Source of the DNA: Kribbella italica
GTDB taxonomy: Bacteria; Actinomycetota; Actinomycetes; Propionibacteriales; Kribbellaceae
Assembly: GCF_014205135.1 (NCBI RefSeq)
Contig: NZ_JACHMY010000001.1
Span: 3,844,001 to 3,908,000 of the forward strand
Reading direction: 5' to 3'
Length of the DNA stretch: 64,000 nt
The first letter of the stretch is position 1. Every line of letters begins with the position of its first letter. The position numbers and the translations under genes are program-made. Below the pieces are notes generated by a model. The model searched no databases and was not told where the DNA came from. It saw only the letters and a list, made by a program, of their open reading frames with translations. This document shows, one piece after another, positions 1 to 8,180 of this stretch.

Positions 1-118
1 TGATCACGAAGATCAGGCGCATGGTGTTCGGCGTGGTGCCGAACCGGCGCGCGAGTCCGGCGCACACGCCGGCGAGCCAGCGACCGCGGGTCGGACGAAC
101 CAGAGTGGTGGAGGCCAT
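1..118 (-). CDS. PspC-domain protein, partial (5' end only)
   Basis: The reverse strand from the ATG at 118 reads MASTTLVRPTRGRWLAGVCA and continues with GLARRFG, the typical start of a PspC domain (R-x-G-x-W-L-x-G-V-C-A-G-L-A). PspC proteins are small membrane proteins linked to phage-shock/envelope-stress responses. Only about 39 codons lie in the window and the rest runs off the left edge, so membrane segments and length cannot be judged. Its promoter should lie in 119-284, upstream of the divergent tRNA gene. Confidence 0.8.
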   Translation of the reverse strand, partial: MASTTLVRPTRGRWLAGVCAGLARRFGTTPNTMRLIFVI

Positions 119-284
119 GAGGTCGGCCTGCCTTTCAGTAGGTGGCATTACGACCACTATGACGTCCGCCCGTCCCGGGAAGATCCCGCCGCGCGGAGGA
201 GCCAGGGACCACTCAGGGTCATCCCGGCCCCTGCCCGATTCGGGACCTGAGGACATCACCTGATACTGTTCTGCTCGTTCCTGA

Positions 285-356
285 GCCCCCGTAGCTCAGG
301 GGATAGAGCACCGCCCTCCGGAGGCGGGTGCGCAGGTTCGAATCCTGCCGGGGGCG
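285..356 (+). tRNA. tRNA-Arg (anticodon CCG)
   Basis: A full cloverleaf can be drawn. The acceptor stem is 285-291 with 349-355 (GCCCCCG/CGGGGGC). The D arm holds GCTC...GAGC, the anticodon stem is CCGCC/GGCGG with loop CTCCGGA, and the T arm is GCAGG-TTCGAAT-CCTGC. The anticodon CCG reads the arginine codon CGG. The 3' CCA is not encoded (the sequence after the acceptor stem is GCA), which is usual in actinobacteria. Confidence 0.96.
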
Positions 357-361
357 CAGAA

Positions 362-1651
362 TCAGTAACCGAGGGCCTGGGTTTTCACCCGGGCCTTTCG
401 TGTTTTCTGAGAGACACCGCGGGTTTTGAGGATCTCTGCGTAGTGATCCAGGATCACGTCGCCCGCCGCCTCCCAGGTGCGCGTCACCGCCGTGGCCCGC
501 GCCGCCTTACCGAACGACGCGCGCAGGTCAGGGGACGCGACCAGGGTCCGCACGGCGTCGCGTACGGCGTACTGGTCGAGCGGGGGCACCAGGTAGCCGG
601 TGCGGCCGTGGTCGACCAGGTCCAGCGGGCCTCCGGCGGCAGGGGCGACGACAGGCAGCCCGCTGGCCATCGCCTCCTGGACGGTGAGGCCGAAGGTCTC
701 GAACGGGCCGGTGTGGGCGAAGACGTCCAGGGACGCGTAGATGCTCGCCAGGTCCGCGCCGGTACGCCGGCCGAGGAACACCGCGCTCGGCAAGGCGTTC
801 CGGAGCTGCCGGCCGGTCGGGCCGTCGCCGACGACCACCACCCGGACGCCGGGCAGGTCACAGGTTGCCCTGAGCAACTGGACGTGCTTCTCCGGCGCCA
901 GGCGGCCGACGTACCCGACCAGCACCTCGCCGTTCGGCGCCAGCATCCGGCGCAGCTCCTCGTCACGGTGCCCCGGGTGGAAGCGGACGGAGTCCACGCC
1001 GTGCGGGCAGATGTGGACCCTGGGGATGCCCTGCGCTTCCAGGCTCAACTTGGATGCCGTTGACAACGCCAGGGTGCGATCGGCCGCGGCATGCACCGAC
1101 CGGAGGCGCCGCCACGCCACTGTCGGTCCACCAGGCAGTCCGCGCAGGTAGGCGTTGGAGTACGCCGCCATGTCGGTCTCGTAGACCGCCAGCGTCGGCA
1201 GGTCCCGGCGCCGGGCGGCGGTCATCGCGCGGGCGCCCAGCAGCACCGGGCTGGACAGGTGTACGACGTCCGGCCGGTGCGCGGTGATCGCCATCGACAC
1301 CTCGCGGCTCGGCAGCACCAGCCGCACCGACGGGTAGCCGGGCCAGGACACGGCGGGGATGCGGACGACCGGGCACACCTCGTCCTTGGCCCGCCCGTAC
1401 TGCGGTGGCGCGGCCGGAGCCACGACCAGCGGGCGGTGACCCCGTCGTACAAGGTGCTCGGTGACCCGGAGGGCCGTGTGGGCGACGCCGTTGACCATGG
1501 GCGGGTAGGACTCTGCGACCACGACGACCCGAAGCGGCTCGCTGATGACGACTTCTCCCTCGCTGAGGTGACCAGCAACTTGTAGTGGCCCCGCATGTCC
1601 GGAACGTGACCCACTGATGACCGCAGCCTGTCGGTGCTTGGATAGGCCCAT
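362..1651 (-). CDS. GT4 glycosyltransferase (MgtA/PimB-like, GDP-mannose type)
   Basis: A 429-residue GT-B glycosyltransferase of family GT4. The N-terminal Rossmann half starts near residue 41 (LRVVVVAESYPP) and contains NGVA. The C-terminal half has GYVGRLAPEK, VVVGDGP and the GT4 E-x7-E motif at E318/E326 in FETFGLTVQEAMASG. Relatives of this type in actinobacteria transfer mannose from GDP-mannose to glycolipids or lipomannan precursors at the cytoplasmic membrane; the acceptor here is not known. The first 40 residues are not conserved. The only in-frame ATG/GTG/TTG before the core domain is the ATG at 1651, whose CATG is shared with the start of phzF on the other strand. Confidence 0.85.
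   Translation of the reverse strand: MGLSKHRQAAVISGSRSGHAGPLQVAGHLSEGEVVISEPLRVVVVAESYPPMVNGVAHTALRVTEHLVRRGHRPLVVAPAAPPQYGRAKDEVCPVVRIPAVSWPGYPSVRLVLPSREVSMAITAHRPDVVHLSSPVLLGARAMTAARRRDLPTLAVYETDMAAYSNAYLRGLPGGPTVAWRRLRSVHAAADRTLALSTASKLSLEAQGIPRVHICPHGVDSVRFHPGHRDEELRRMLAPNGEVLVGYVGRLAPEKHVQLLRATCDLPGVRVVVVGDGPTGRQLRNALPSAVFLGRRTGADLASIYASLDVFAHTGPFETFGLTVQEAMASGLPVVAPAAGGPLDLVDHGRTGYLVPPLDQYAVRDAVRTLVASPDLRASFGKAARATAVTRTWEAAGDVILDHYAEILKTRGVSQKTRKARVKTQALGY
373..402 (+). terminator. Probable terminator of the tRNA-Arg gene
   Basis: GGCC-T-GGGT (374-382) pairs with ACCC-G-GGCC (about 387-395) and is followed by a T-rich tail, about 17 bp after the tRNA. It lies inside the last codons of the convergent glycosyltransferase gene, so that coding end also acts as terminator sequence. 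Confidence 0.55.
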
Positions 1652-2501
1652 GACTGTGCTGCGCTACACCGCCTTCACCACCGACCCGGCCGGCGGCAAT
1701 CCCGCCGGCGTCGTGCTCGACGCCGCCGACCTGAGCGACGACGCGATGCAGGCGATCGCCGCCGACCTCGGGTACTCCGAGAGCGCGTTCCTGACCCATG
1801 GACCGGAAGGCGCCGACGGCGTGGTGCCGATCCGCTACTTCTCACCGCAGGCGGAGGTGCCGTTCTGCGGGCACGCGACGGTCGCGACCGCCGTCGCGCT
1901 GGCCGAGCAGATCGGTCCCGGCGAGGTGACGTTCTCGACGCCGGCCGGGCTGGTGCCTGTGGTGGTCGAGCAGGGCGAGGACGGGCTGCGCGCGACGTTG
2001 ACGAGCGTCGAGCCGTCCGTCGAGGCCGTGGGCGATGTCGCCGACGTGCTCGACATTCTGGGCTGGAAGGACGAGGAGCTGGATCCGGAGCTTCCGCCGT
2101 ACGTCGCCTACGCGGGAGCGCGGCACCTGGTGCTGGCGGTGTCGACGCGGGAGCGGCTCGCGGACCTGGACTACGACTTCGACCGGCTGCTGGCGTACAT
2201 GCTGGAGCGCGATCTGACCACGCTGCAGCTCGTCTGGCGGGAGTCGGCGACGGTGTTCCACGTGCGCAACCCGTTCCCGGTCGGCGGGGTCGTCGAGGAC
2301 CCGGCGACCGGTGCGGCGGCCGCCGCGTTCGGGGCCTACCTGCGCGAGCTCGGGCTGGTGAAGGCGCCGGTCACGCTGCTGCTCCGCCAGGGTGACGACC
2401 TCGGCCGGCCGAGCCGGATCGAGGTCGAGCTCCGCGACGGTGACACCCGCGTGCGGGTCAGCGGCAACGCCGTGGTCATGGGGCCTCCTGGCCTGGACTG
2501 A
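1650..2501 (+). CDS. PhzF family epimerase/isomerase
   Basis: A 283-residue protein of the PhzF/diaminopimelate-epimerase fold. Visible family signatures are GYSESAFL with the catalytic-type glutamate at E44, the first-domain motif EVPFCGHATVA, and the second-domain glycine-rich DPATGAAAAAFG. PhzF itself isomerises trans-2,3-dihydro-3-hydroxyanthranilate in phenazine synthesis, but no other phenazine genes are nearby, so the substrate is open. The start at ATG 1650 puts the family's usual MxxLRYTAFT at the N-terminus; in-frame codons from 1617 upstream would only add non-conserved sequence. The gene is divergent from the GT4 gene and shares its start tetranucleotide. Confidence 0.9.
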   Translation: MTVLRYTAFTTDPAGGNPAGVVLDAADLSDDAMQAIAADLGYSESAFLTHGPEGADGVVPIRYFSPQAEVPFCGHATVATAVALAEQIGPGEVTFSTPAGLVPVVVEQGEDGLRATLTSVEPSVEAVGDVADVLDILGWKDEELDPELPPYVAYAGARHLVLAVSTRERLADLDYDFDRLLAYMLERDLTTLQLVWRESATVFHVRNPFPVGGVVEDPATGAAAAAFGAYLRELGLVKAPVTLLLRQGDDLGRPSRIEVELRDGDTRVRVSGNAVVMGPPGLD

Positions 2502-2560
2502 GGAGAGAGGGAGCGAAGCGACCGAACGACGAGGGAAGGCCAGGAGGTTCAGCCCCATGA
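2476..2560. terminator. Long two-part inverted repeat at the phzF 3' end
   Basis: The outer arms TCATGGGGC (2476-2484) and GCCCCATGA (2552-2560) are perfectly complementary. The inner arms CCTCCTGGCC (2484-2493) and GGCCAGGAGG (2538-2547) are also perfect. The left arms lie in the last phzF codons. It sits between convergent phzF and lplA and probably ends transcripts, although no T-run follows. Confidence 0.5.
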
Positions 2561-2592
2561 CCCGCCGAGCCGGAGGCGAGGCATCAGCACAG

Positions 2593-3642
2593 TCATGGGA
2601 CCTGCCTGAGCCATTCCTCGGTACCGAACTTGTCGACCACGCGCTGCTCGGCCTCGGCGACGGTCTCCGCGGAGATCTCGCCAGGCGCCAGGCCGTAGCG
2701 CCCGCGGAACGACGCGACCATCCGGTCGATCACGTCGGCGCGCTCGAGGCCGGTCTGGCTGCGCAGCGGGTCGACGCGTTTGGCCGCGCTCTTGGTGCCC
2801 TTGTCGGACAGCTTCTCGCGGCCGATCCGCAGCACCTGCAGCATCTTTCCGGCGTCCATGTCGTAGGCCATCGTCACGTGGTGCAGCACCGCGCCACCGG
2901 CGAAACGCTTCTGCGCCGCGCCCGCGATCTTGCCCGCGGGTGAGGTGATGTCGTTGATCGGCTGGTACGTCGCGTCGATGCCGAGGTCGTTGAGCGCGCC
3001 GATCACCCAGTCGTCCAGGAACGCGTACGAGTCGACGTACGACAGGCCGGAGACCAGCGACTCGGGGACGTAGAGCGAGTACGTGATCGTGTTGCCCGGC
3101 TCGACGAACATCGCGCCGCCGCCGCTGATCCGGCGGACGACGGTCACGTCGTGCTCGGCCGCGCCGTCCAGGTCGACCTCGTTGTGCAGGGACTGGAAGC
3201 TGCCGATGATCACCGCGTTCGACGCCCACTCCCAGACCCGCAGCGTCGGCGGGCGCTCCCCCGACCCGACCTGCTCGGTCAGCACCTCGTCGATCGCCAT
3301 CTGCAGCGCGGGCTCCCGCGGTACGTCGTGCACGAACTCCCACGGATGGTCGTGCCAGCCGGTCGCCCCGGTCAGCGCCCGCCGTACGGCGACCGCGACC
3401 GCCTCCGGCGAGAACCCGAGCATCTCGACACCGTCACCGAGCACCGCCTTGATCCGCGCAGCCACCTGGACCGCGGGCAGATCGGTCGGCGTACCGGCCA
3501 GCGCCGCGTTGATCCGCTGCAGCGCGTCATCGGGCTCGAGGAAGAAGTCCCCACTGATCTGCGCCCGCAGCACCGTCTCGCCGAGAACCTCGAGATCGGC
3601 CACCACGAGCTTGCCACCGGGGACCTTGTACTCACCATGCAC
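2593..3642 (-). CDS. lplA: Lipoate-protein ligase A, with N-terminal accessory domain
   Basis: A 349-residue protein. Residues 1 to about 90 match the small lipoate-ligase accessory domain (starts HGEYKVPGGKLV), and about 100-345 form the biotin/lipoate ligase catalytic fold. Visible motifs are RRISGGGAMF (lipoyl-AMP binding loop, near residue 165-175) and PAGKIAGAAQKR with the conserved lysine K238. LplA activates free lipoate with ATP and attaches it to the E2 and GcvH proteins of oxo-acid dehydrogenases. The accessory domain at the N-terminus, where E. coli LplA carries it at the C-terminus, is a circularly permuted order seen in several actinobacterial and archaeal ligases. The start ATG at 3642 gives the conserved accessory-domain beginning. 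Confidence 0.9.
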   Translation of the reverse strand: MHGEYKVPGGKLVVADLEVLGETVLRAQISGDFFLEPDDALQRINAALAGTPTDLPAVQVAARIKAVLGDGVEMLGFSPEAVAVAVRRALTGATGWHDHPWEFVHDVPREPALQMAIDEVLTEQVGSGERPPTLRVWEWASNAVIIGSFQSLHNEVDLDGAAEHDVTVVRRISGGGAMFVEPGNTITYSLYVPESLVSGLSYVDSYAFLDDWVIGALNDLGIDATYQPINDITSPAGKIAGAAQKRFAGGAVLHHVTMAYDMDAGKMLQVLRIGREKLSDKGTKSAAKRVDPLRSQTGLERADVIDRMVASFRGRYGLAPGEISAETVAEAEQRVVDKFGTEEWLRQVP

Positions 3643-3678
3643 GTCTGTGACAACTCCGCGGGCGGCGCGGTTGTTCCC

Positions 3679-4257
3679 TCAGGCGGGCAGACGCCGCCCG
3701 CTGATCCTCAGCAGCAGGTTCTCGGCGGTGTCCTCCACCACTTCCCCGGCGCCCAGGGTCCAGTCGAGGTCGGTGGCCTGGAGTTGAAGGCCGGTGAGGT
3801 CGACGCCGAAGTACTTCAGGTGTTTGGGGTTGGCGCCGGCGAGGACGATCCGGAGGCGGTCGAGGGGGACGTGGCGGTTGATGCCTAGGGCAACGGTGAG
3901 GTCGAGGCCGTGGATGACGTCGTGGGAGAGGGCGCCTTCGTAGCCGCCGCCCGGGGGTTTCCACTGGTGGTGGATGTTGGCTTCCAGGGTGTCGGTCAGC
4001 TCGGTCGGGGTGAGTTCGGCCGCGTCGGCGCGGGCTCGGCGGTCGGCCATCCGGTTGAAGTTGCCGCGGCTCTTCAGCATTTCCTTGAGGACGCGTGGGG
4101 TGGAGTAGCGGTACGGCATCACGATGTGGGCCACGAGCTCGCGGACCCGCCACCCCTCGCACAGGGTGGTTCGGTTCCAGTCGTCAGCGGACAGGTTGCG
4201 GAGTACGGCGACGAGGTCGGTGCGCTCGGCGGCGATGGCTGTCTGAACGTCGGTCAT
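3679..4257 (-). CDS. DinB-like / mycothiol-dependent maleylpyruvate isomerase N-domain protein
   Basis: A 192-residue protein with the four-helix DinB/MDMPI metal-binding fold. The N-terminus (IAAERTDLVAVLRNLSADDW, then LCEGWRVRELVAHI) is the typical first-helix and second-helix pattern with its metal-ligand histidine, and a second His-containing segment HDVIHGLDL lies near residue 128. Relatives use mycothiol or bind divalent metal; many are uncharacterised. The gene runs in the same direction as the upstream sigma factor, 24 bp away, so it may be co-transcribed. The exact reaction is unknown. Confidence 0.75.
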   Translation of the reverse strand: MTDVQTAIAAERTDLVAVLRNLSADDWNRTTLCEGWRVRELVAHIVMPYRYSTPRVLKEMLKSRGNFNRMADRRARADAAELTPTELTDTLEANIHHQWKPPGGGYEGALSHDVIHGLDLTVALGINRHVPLDRLRIVLAGANPKHLKYFGVDLTGLQLQATDLDWTLGAGEVVEDTAENLLLRISGRRLPA

Positions 4258-4281
4258 GCCCTATCGACGTACAGCCGAGGC

Positions 4282-5493
4282 CTAGACGGACACCTGGTCC
4301 AGACGGCGTTGCAGGTAGGTCTGCTCGGCCTCGGTCTTGGTCAGGTCGAGCGCGGCTCGGTAGGCGTCGGCCGCCTCGGCCTGGCGGCCCAGGCGGCGCA
4401 GGAAGTCGGCACGGGTCGCCGGGAGCAGGTAGTAGCCGTCGAGGCCTTGCAGGTCGTCCAGCAGCTTCAGTCCGACCGCTGGGCCGTCGGCCATGCCGAT
4501 GGCAACGATGCGGTTGAGCCTGACGATCGGCGTCTGCTTCAGCTGCGCGTACAGGGCGGCGATCTGCGGCCAGTCGGTGTCAGCAGCCGTCGGCGCGGTC
4601 GCGTGGCAGGCGGCGATCGCCGCCTGCACCTGGTACGGGCCTGGCTGCCGTCGATTCAGTGCCGCGTCCAGCAGGTCGGTGCCCTCGGTGATCTCGTCCA
4701 GGTGCCAGCGGCTGCGGTCCTGCTCGTCCAGCGTGACCAGTACGCCGCCCGCCGACCGTGTGTCCCGCCGGGCGTTGTGCAGCAGCATCAGGGCCAGCAG
4801 TCCGCCCGCCTCCGGCTCGTCCGGCATCAGCCGCACCAGCAGCCGTGCCAGGCGGATCGCCTCCGCGGCCAGCCCGTCCCGTACGAGCTCGGCGCCGGCA
4901 GTGGCGGCGTACCCCTCGTTGAAGAGCAGGTACAGCACAGCCAGTACGGCGGGAGTCCGCTCAGGCAGCAGGTGGTCAGGCGGCACCCGGTACGGGATGC
5001 CCGCGTGCTTGATCTTCTGCTTGGCTCGGGTCAGCCGCTTCGACATCGCCTCCTCCCCCACCAGGAACGCCCGCGCGATCTCCGCCGTTGTCAGCCCGGC
5101 CAGGGTCCGTAACGTCAGCGCGACCCGTGTCTCCATCGCCAGCGCCGGGTGGCAGCAGGTGAACATCAGCCGCAGCAGGTCGTCCTGCACGACGCTCTCC
5201 GGCTCCTCCGGCCAGTCCTCAGCACCAGCCATCACCGCCACCTCTCGCAGCTTCGCGGCCCCGACCGCCTCACGCCGCATCCAGTCGATCGCCCGCCGCC
5301 GGGCCGTCGTGGTCAACCAGGCGCCTGGCTTGTCCGGTACGCCGTCCTCCGGCCAGCGCCGCAGCGCGATCGCGAACGCCTCCTGCACACACTCCTCGGC
5401 CACCTCCCAGTCCCCGGTGACCCGGATCAGCGTGGCCAACACCTGGCCCCACTCCTCCCGGAACACCCGGTCCAGCTGGTCGGCCACGCTCAC
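4282..5493 (-). CDS. ECF RNA polymerase sigma factor with C-terminal TPR-like extension (DGPF-linked group)
   Basis: A 403-residue sigma factor. Region 2 spans about residues 10-75 (FREEWGQVLATLIRVTGDW, AFAIALRRWP) and region 4 about 130-185 (LTTAEIARAFLVGEEAMSKR). A long helical C-terminal extension carries the conserved LLFNEGYAA and TPR-like repeats up to the end. This architecture and the gene next door are those of the ECF sigma group that is always paired with a DGPF/YCII protein; such sigmas lack a classical anti-sigma factor and the C-terminal extension is thought to control activity. The GTG start at 5493 overlaps the DGPF stop by 4 bp (GTGA), showing translational coupling. Target promoters are unknown. 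Confidence 0.92.
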   Translation of the reverse strand: MSVADQLDRVFREEWGQVLATLIRVTGDWEVAEECVQEAFAIALRRWPEDGVPDKPGAWLTTTARRRAIDWMRREAVGAAKLREVAVMAGAEDWPEEPESVVQDDLLRLMFTCCHPALAMETRVALTLRTLAGLTTAEIARAFLVGEEAMSKRLTRAKQKIKHAGIPYRVPPDHLLPERTPAVLAVLYLLFNEGYAATAGAELVRDGLAAEAIRLARLLVRLMPDEPEAGGLLALMLLHNARRDTRSAGGVLVTLDEQDRSRWHLDEITEGTDLLDAALNRRQPGPYQVQAAIAACHATAPTAADTDWPQIAALYAQLKQTPIVRLNRIVAIGMADGPAVGLKLLDDLQGLDGYYLLPATRADFLRRLGRQAEAADAYRAALDLTKTEAEQTYLQRRLDQVSV

Positions 5494-5822
5494 TCGAACG
5501 GTCCCTCCAGCACCGGGCGGATCTCGATCGTCCCGTACGCCGCCGCCGGGTGCTTGCCGGCGATCTCGATCGCCTCGTCCAGGTCCGCGCACTCGATCAG
5601 CACGAACCCGCCGATCTGCTCCTTGGTCTCCGCGAACGGCCCGTCGGTCAGCAGCAGCTCGTCGTCGCGCACCCGGACGGTGGTTGCCTCCTGCGGCGGC
5701 CGCAACCCCGCGCCACCACGGACGACCCCACGGGCCTCCATCTCCTCGGACCAGCCGCCACACCCGTCCTGCGCGTGCGCCTCGGCCGACTCGTCCCCAC
5801 AGATCATCAACAGGTATTTCAT
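5490..5822 (-). CDS. DGPF/YCII-domain protein paired with the ECF sigma factor
   Basis: A 110-residue protein starting MKYLLMICGDES and carrying the family hallmark TDGPFAETKEQIGGF at about residues 70-85. It belongs to the YCII/DGPF dimeric alpha-beta barrel family. Genes of this family sit directly upstream of ECF sigma factors in many actinobacteria and probably belong to the regulatory circuit or its target; no enzymatic activity is established. The ATG at 5822 fits the family N-terminus. The stop codon overlaps the sigma start. Confidence 0.9.
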   Translation of the reverse strand: MKYLLMICGDESAEAHAQDGCGGWSEEMEARGVVRGGAGLRPPQEATTVRVRDDELLLTDGPFAETKEQIGGFVLIECADLDEAIEIAGKHPAAAYGTIEIRPVLEGPFE

Positions 5823-5987
5823 CGGACTCCTCTCCACACCCCACCGACGAACAGACCCACCCGCCCCGGACACCTCACACGGTAAGTCTTCTGAACGTCA
5901 CCTGAGCCTGCCCTGATCGGCAACCTGTGATGCCTACACTGAATCCGTTTGTGGCTGTGCCGTGAGCGTGATCCGTAGGAGGACCGA

Positions 5988-7487
5988 ATGCCCGACTCCC
6001 GTAGCCAGACGATCGCCTACCCAGCGCCCGGCGCGCGGCCGTCGCGGCGGGATCTGGAGCCGCTGGCGCCGCACGTCATCGTGCTGTTCGGGGCCACCGG
6101 CGACCTGGCCAAGCGGAAGCTGCTGCCGGGACTGGCCTACCTGCAGCAGAACCGGTTCGCGCCCGACGTACGGATCATCGGTACGGCGACCGAGGAGCTG
6201 ACCACCGAGGAGTTCCGGGCCCGCGCGCGACTGGCGATCGACACCTTCGGCACGCACAAGATCACCGAGGAGGAGTGGGAGCAGTTCTCCACCCGCCTCA
6301 CCTACGTGTCGACCACCGCCGGGCCGGCCGCGCTGGCGGCCGCGGTGAAGGAGGCCGAGACGCTGCTCGGGCCGGACGCCTGCCGCCTGCACTACCTGTC
6401 GGTGCCGCCGAAGGCCGCGCACTCGGTGATCCAGATGCTGCGCGACGCCGACCTGGTCGACCGGGCCCGGGTGGTGATGGAGAAGCCGTTCGGGGACAAC
6501 CTGCAGACCGCGATCCAGCTGAACGACTTCGTGCACGAGACCTTCGACGAGTCGCAGATCTTCCGGATCGACCACTTCCTCGGCAAGGAGGCGGCGCAGA
6601 ACATCCTGGCCTTCCGGTTCGCCAACGGGCTGTTCGAGCCGATCTGGAACCGCAACTTCATCGACCACATCCAGATCGACATCCCCGAGGAGCTCGGGCT
6701 CGACCAGCGGGCCACCTTCTACGAGCCGACCGGCGCGTTCAAGGACATGGTCGTCACACACGTGCTGCAGGTGCTCGCGTTCGTCGCGATGGAACCGCCG
6801 ACGGCGCTGGAGCCGCGGGCCATCTCGGAGGAGAAGAACAAGGTCTTCCGGTCGATGCTGCCGATCCAGCCGACGGACGTCGTCCGCGGTCAGTACGGCG
6901 GGTACCGCACCGAGGACGGCGTCGCGCCGGACTCCGACACCGAGACGTTCATCGCGATGAAGGTCGGGATCGACAACTGGCGCTGGGCCGGCGTGCCGTT
7001 CTACCTGCGGACCGGCAAGAAGATGGCCGAGGGGATGCGGATCATCTCGATCGCCTTCAAGGAGGCACCGAAGACGATGTTCCCGGCCGGCTCGGGTGTC
7101 GGGGCGCAGGGTCCGGACCACCTGACCTTCGACCTGGCCGACTCGTCGCGGGTGTCGCTGTCGTTCTACGGCAAGCGCCCCGGGCCGGGGATGCGGCTGG
7201 AGAAGCTGTCGATGCAGTTCTCGACACAGGAGACGGAGTCGGCGGCCGACGTACTGGAGGCGTACGAGCGGTTGATCCTCGACGCGATGCGCGGGGATCA
7301 CACGCTGTTCACGACCGCCGAGGGCATCGAGTCGCTGTGGGAGAACTCGACACTCCTGCTCGAGGACCCGCCGCCGGTCAAGCCGTACGCGCCGGGCACC
7401 TGGGGACCGAACGCGATCCACCAGTTGATCGCGCCGCGGGCCTGGCGGCTGCCGTTCGAGCGGGAGTGGCGCGAGCAGAAGAGCTAG
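5988..7487 (+). CDS. zwf: Glucose-6-phosphate 1-dehydrogenase
   Basis: A 499-residue enzyme of the usual length. The NADP-binding fingerprint GATGDLAKRKLLPG is near residue 34, the active-site segment RIDHFLGKE near 195, and a conserved YEPTGAFKDMV segment near 245. It oxidises glucose-6-phosphate to 6-phosphogluconolactone with NADP+ in the oxidative pentose phosphate pathway (cytosol). A strong GTAGGAGG ribosome-binding site lies 8 bp before ATG 5988. It stands alone, without the tal/tkt/opcA cluster found with the main zwf of many actinobacteria, so it may be a second isozyme. Its stop overlaps the convergent TetR gene by 4 bp. Confidence 0.95.
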   Translation: MPDSRSQTIAYPAPGARPSRRDLEPLAPHVIVLFGATGDLAKRKLLPGLAYLQQNRFAPDVRIIGTATEELTTEEFRARARLAIDTFGTHKITEEEWEQFSTRLTYVSTTAGPAALAAAVKEAETLLGPDACRLHYLSVPPKAAHSVIQMLRDADLVDRARVVMEKPFGDNLQTAIQLNDFVHETFDESQIFRIDHFLGKEAAQNILAFRFANGLFEPIWNRNFIDHIQIDIPEELGLDQRATFYEPTGAFKDMVVTHVLQVLAFVAMEPPTALEPRAISEEKNKVFRSMLPIQPTDVVRGQYGGYRTEDGVAPDSDTETFIAMKVGIDNWRWAGVPFYLRTGKKMAEGMRIISIAFKEAPKTMFPAGSGVGAQGPDHLTFDLADSSRVSLSFYGKRPGPGMRLEKLSMQFSTQETESAADVLEAYERLILDAMRGDHTLFTTAEGIESLWENSTLLLEDPPPVKPYAPGTWGPNAIHQLIAPRAWRLPFEREWREQKS

Positions 7488-8083
7488 CGCGGACGACGCA
7501 GGTCGTCGATCGCCTCGGTCAGTGCCGTCTCCAGGTAGGTGATGCGGTCGGTGGCGACCAGCATGGTGGCGCCGCCGTTGACCGCGGTGAGGATGGCGGT
7601 CGCCGCCCTCACCGGGTCGACGGACCGGTCGATCTCGCCTGACGCGCGCAGCGCCTCGACGCCGTCGACCAGGTACTCCAGCCAGCGGTCGAGCAGGTCG
7701 CCGACGATCTGACGGGTCGTCGCGTCGCCCAGACCGAGCTGCCCGACCAGGGCCGACAGCGCGCAGCCGTCGCGCTGTTCGTCGTACATCTTGAGCACGC
7801 GCCGTCGCCACGCCTGCCACTTGCGCCAGGTGGTGAGGTCGCCGAGCTGCGGCATCTGCTCCGCGATCACCTGCTCGGCCTCGCGGCGCGCGACCGCCAG
7901 CATCAGGTCGGCCTTGCCCTCGGGGAAGTAGTGGAACAACTGGCTCTTGCTCGTCGCCGTCGCGGCCCGGATGTCGTCGAGCCCGACGTTCACCACGCCC
8001 TGCTCACGGATCAGCAGTGCGGCGCCGTCGACGATCCGCTGCCGCGTCGCGGCGCCTTTCGCGGTCAGCACACGCTCCTCCAT
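7484..8083 (-). CDS. TetR-family transcriptional repressor
   Basis: A 199-residue regulator. The N-terminal helix-turn-helix spans about residues 8-55 (TRQRIVDGAALLIREQGV, then TSKSQLFHYFPEGKADL), followed by an all-helical ligand domain. It is divergent from the short-chain dehydrogenase at 8181. The 97-bp gap holds two near-identical palindromes that are very likely its operators, so it should repress the dehydrogenase and itself. The inducer is unknown. Confidence 0.92.
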   Translation of the reverse strand: MEERVLTAKGAATRQRIVDGAALLIREQGVVNVGLDDIRAATATSKSQLFHYFPEGKADLMLAVARREAEQVIAEQMPQLGDLTTWRKWQAWRRRVLKMYDEQRDGCALSALVGQLGLGDATTRQIVGDLLDRWLEYLVDGVEALRASGEIDRSVDPVRAATAILTAVNGGATMLVATDRITYLETALTEAIDDLRRPR

Positions 8084-8109
8084 ACCCTCAGCCTACTGGC
8101 GAACCCCTT

Positions 8110-8125
8110 TGGACCGATGGGTCCA
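8110..8125. promoter_or_regulatory. TetR operator 1
   Basis: The perfect palindrome TGGACC-GATG-GGTCCA lies between the divergent TetR and SDR genes. It shares the half-site TGGAC with the second operator 31 bp away, centre to centre. Confidence 0.75.
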
Positions 8126-8140
8126 TTCTGCGTGCTACTT

Positions 8141-8156
8141 TGGACTCATCAGTCCA
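8141..8156. promoter_or_regulatory. TetR operator 2
   Basis: The perfect palindrome TGGACT-CATC-AGTCCA lies 25 bp before the SDR start codon, placed to block transcription of the SDR gene. Spacing to operator 1 is about three helical turns. Confidence 0.8.
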
Positions 8157-8180
8157 TTCTTGAGCGAAGGAGCAGCTGCC

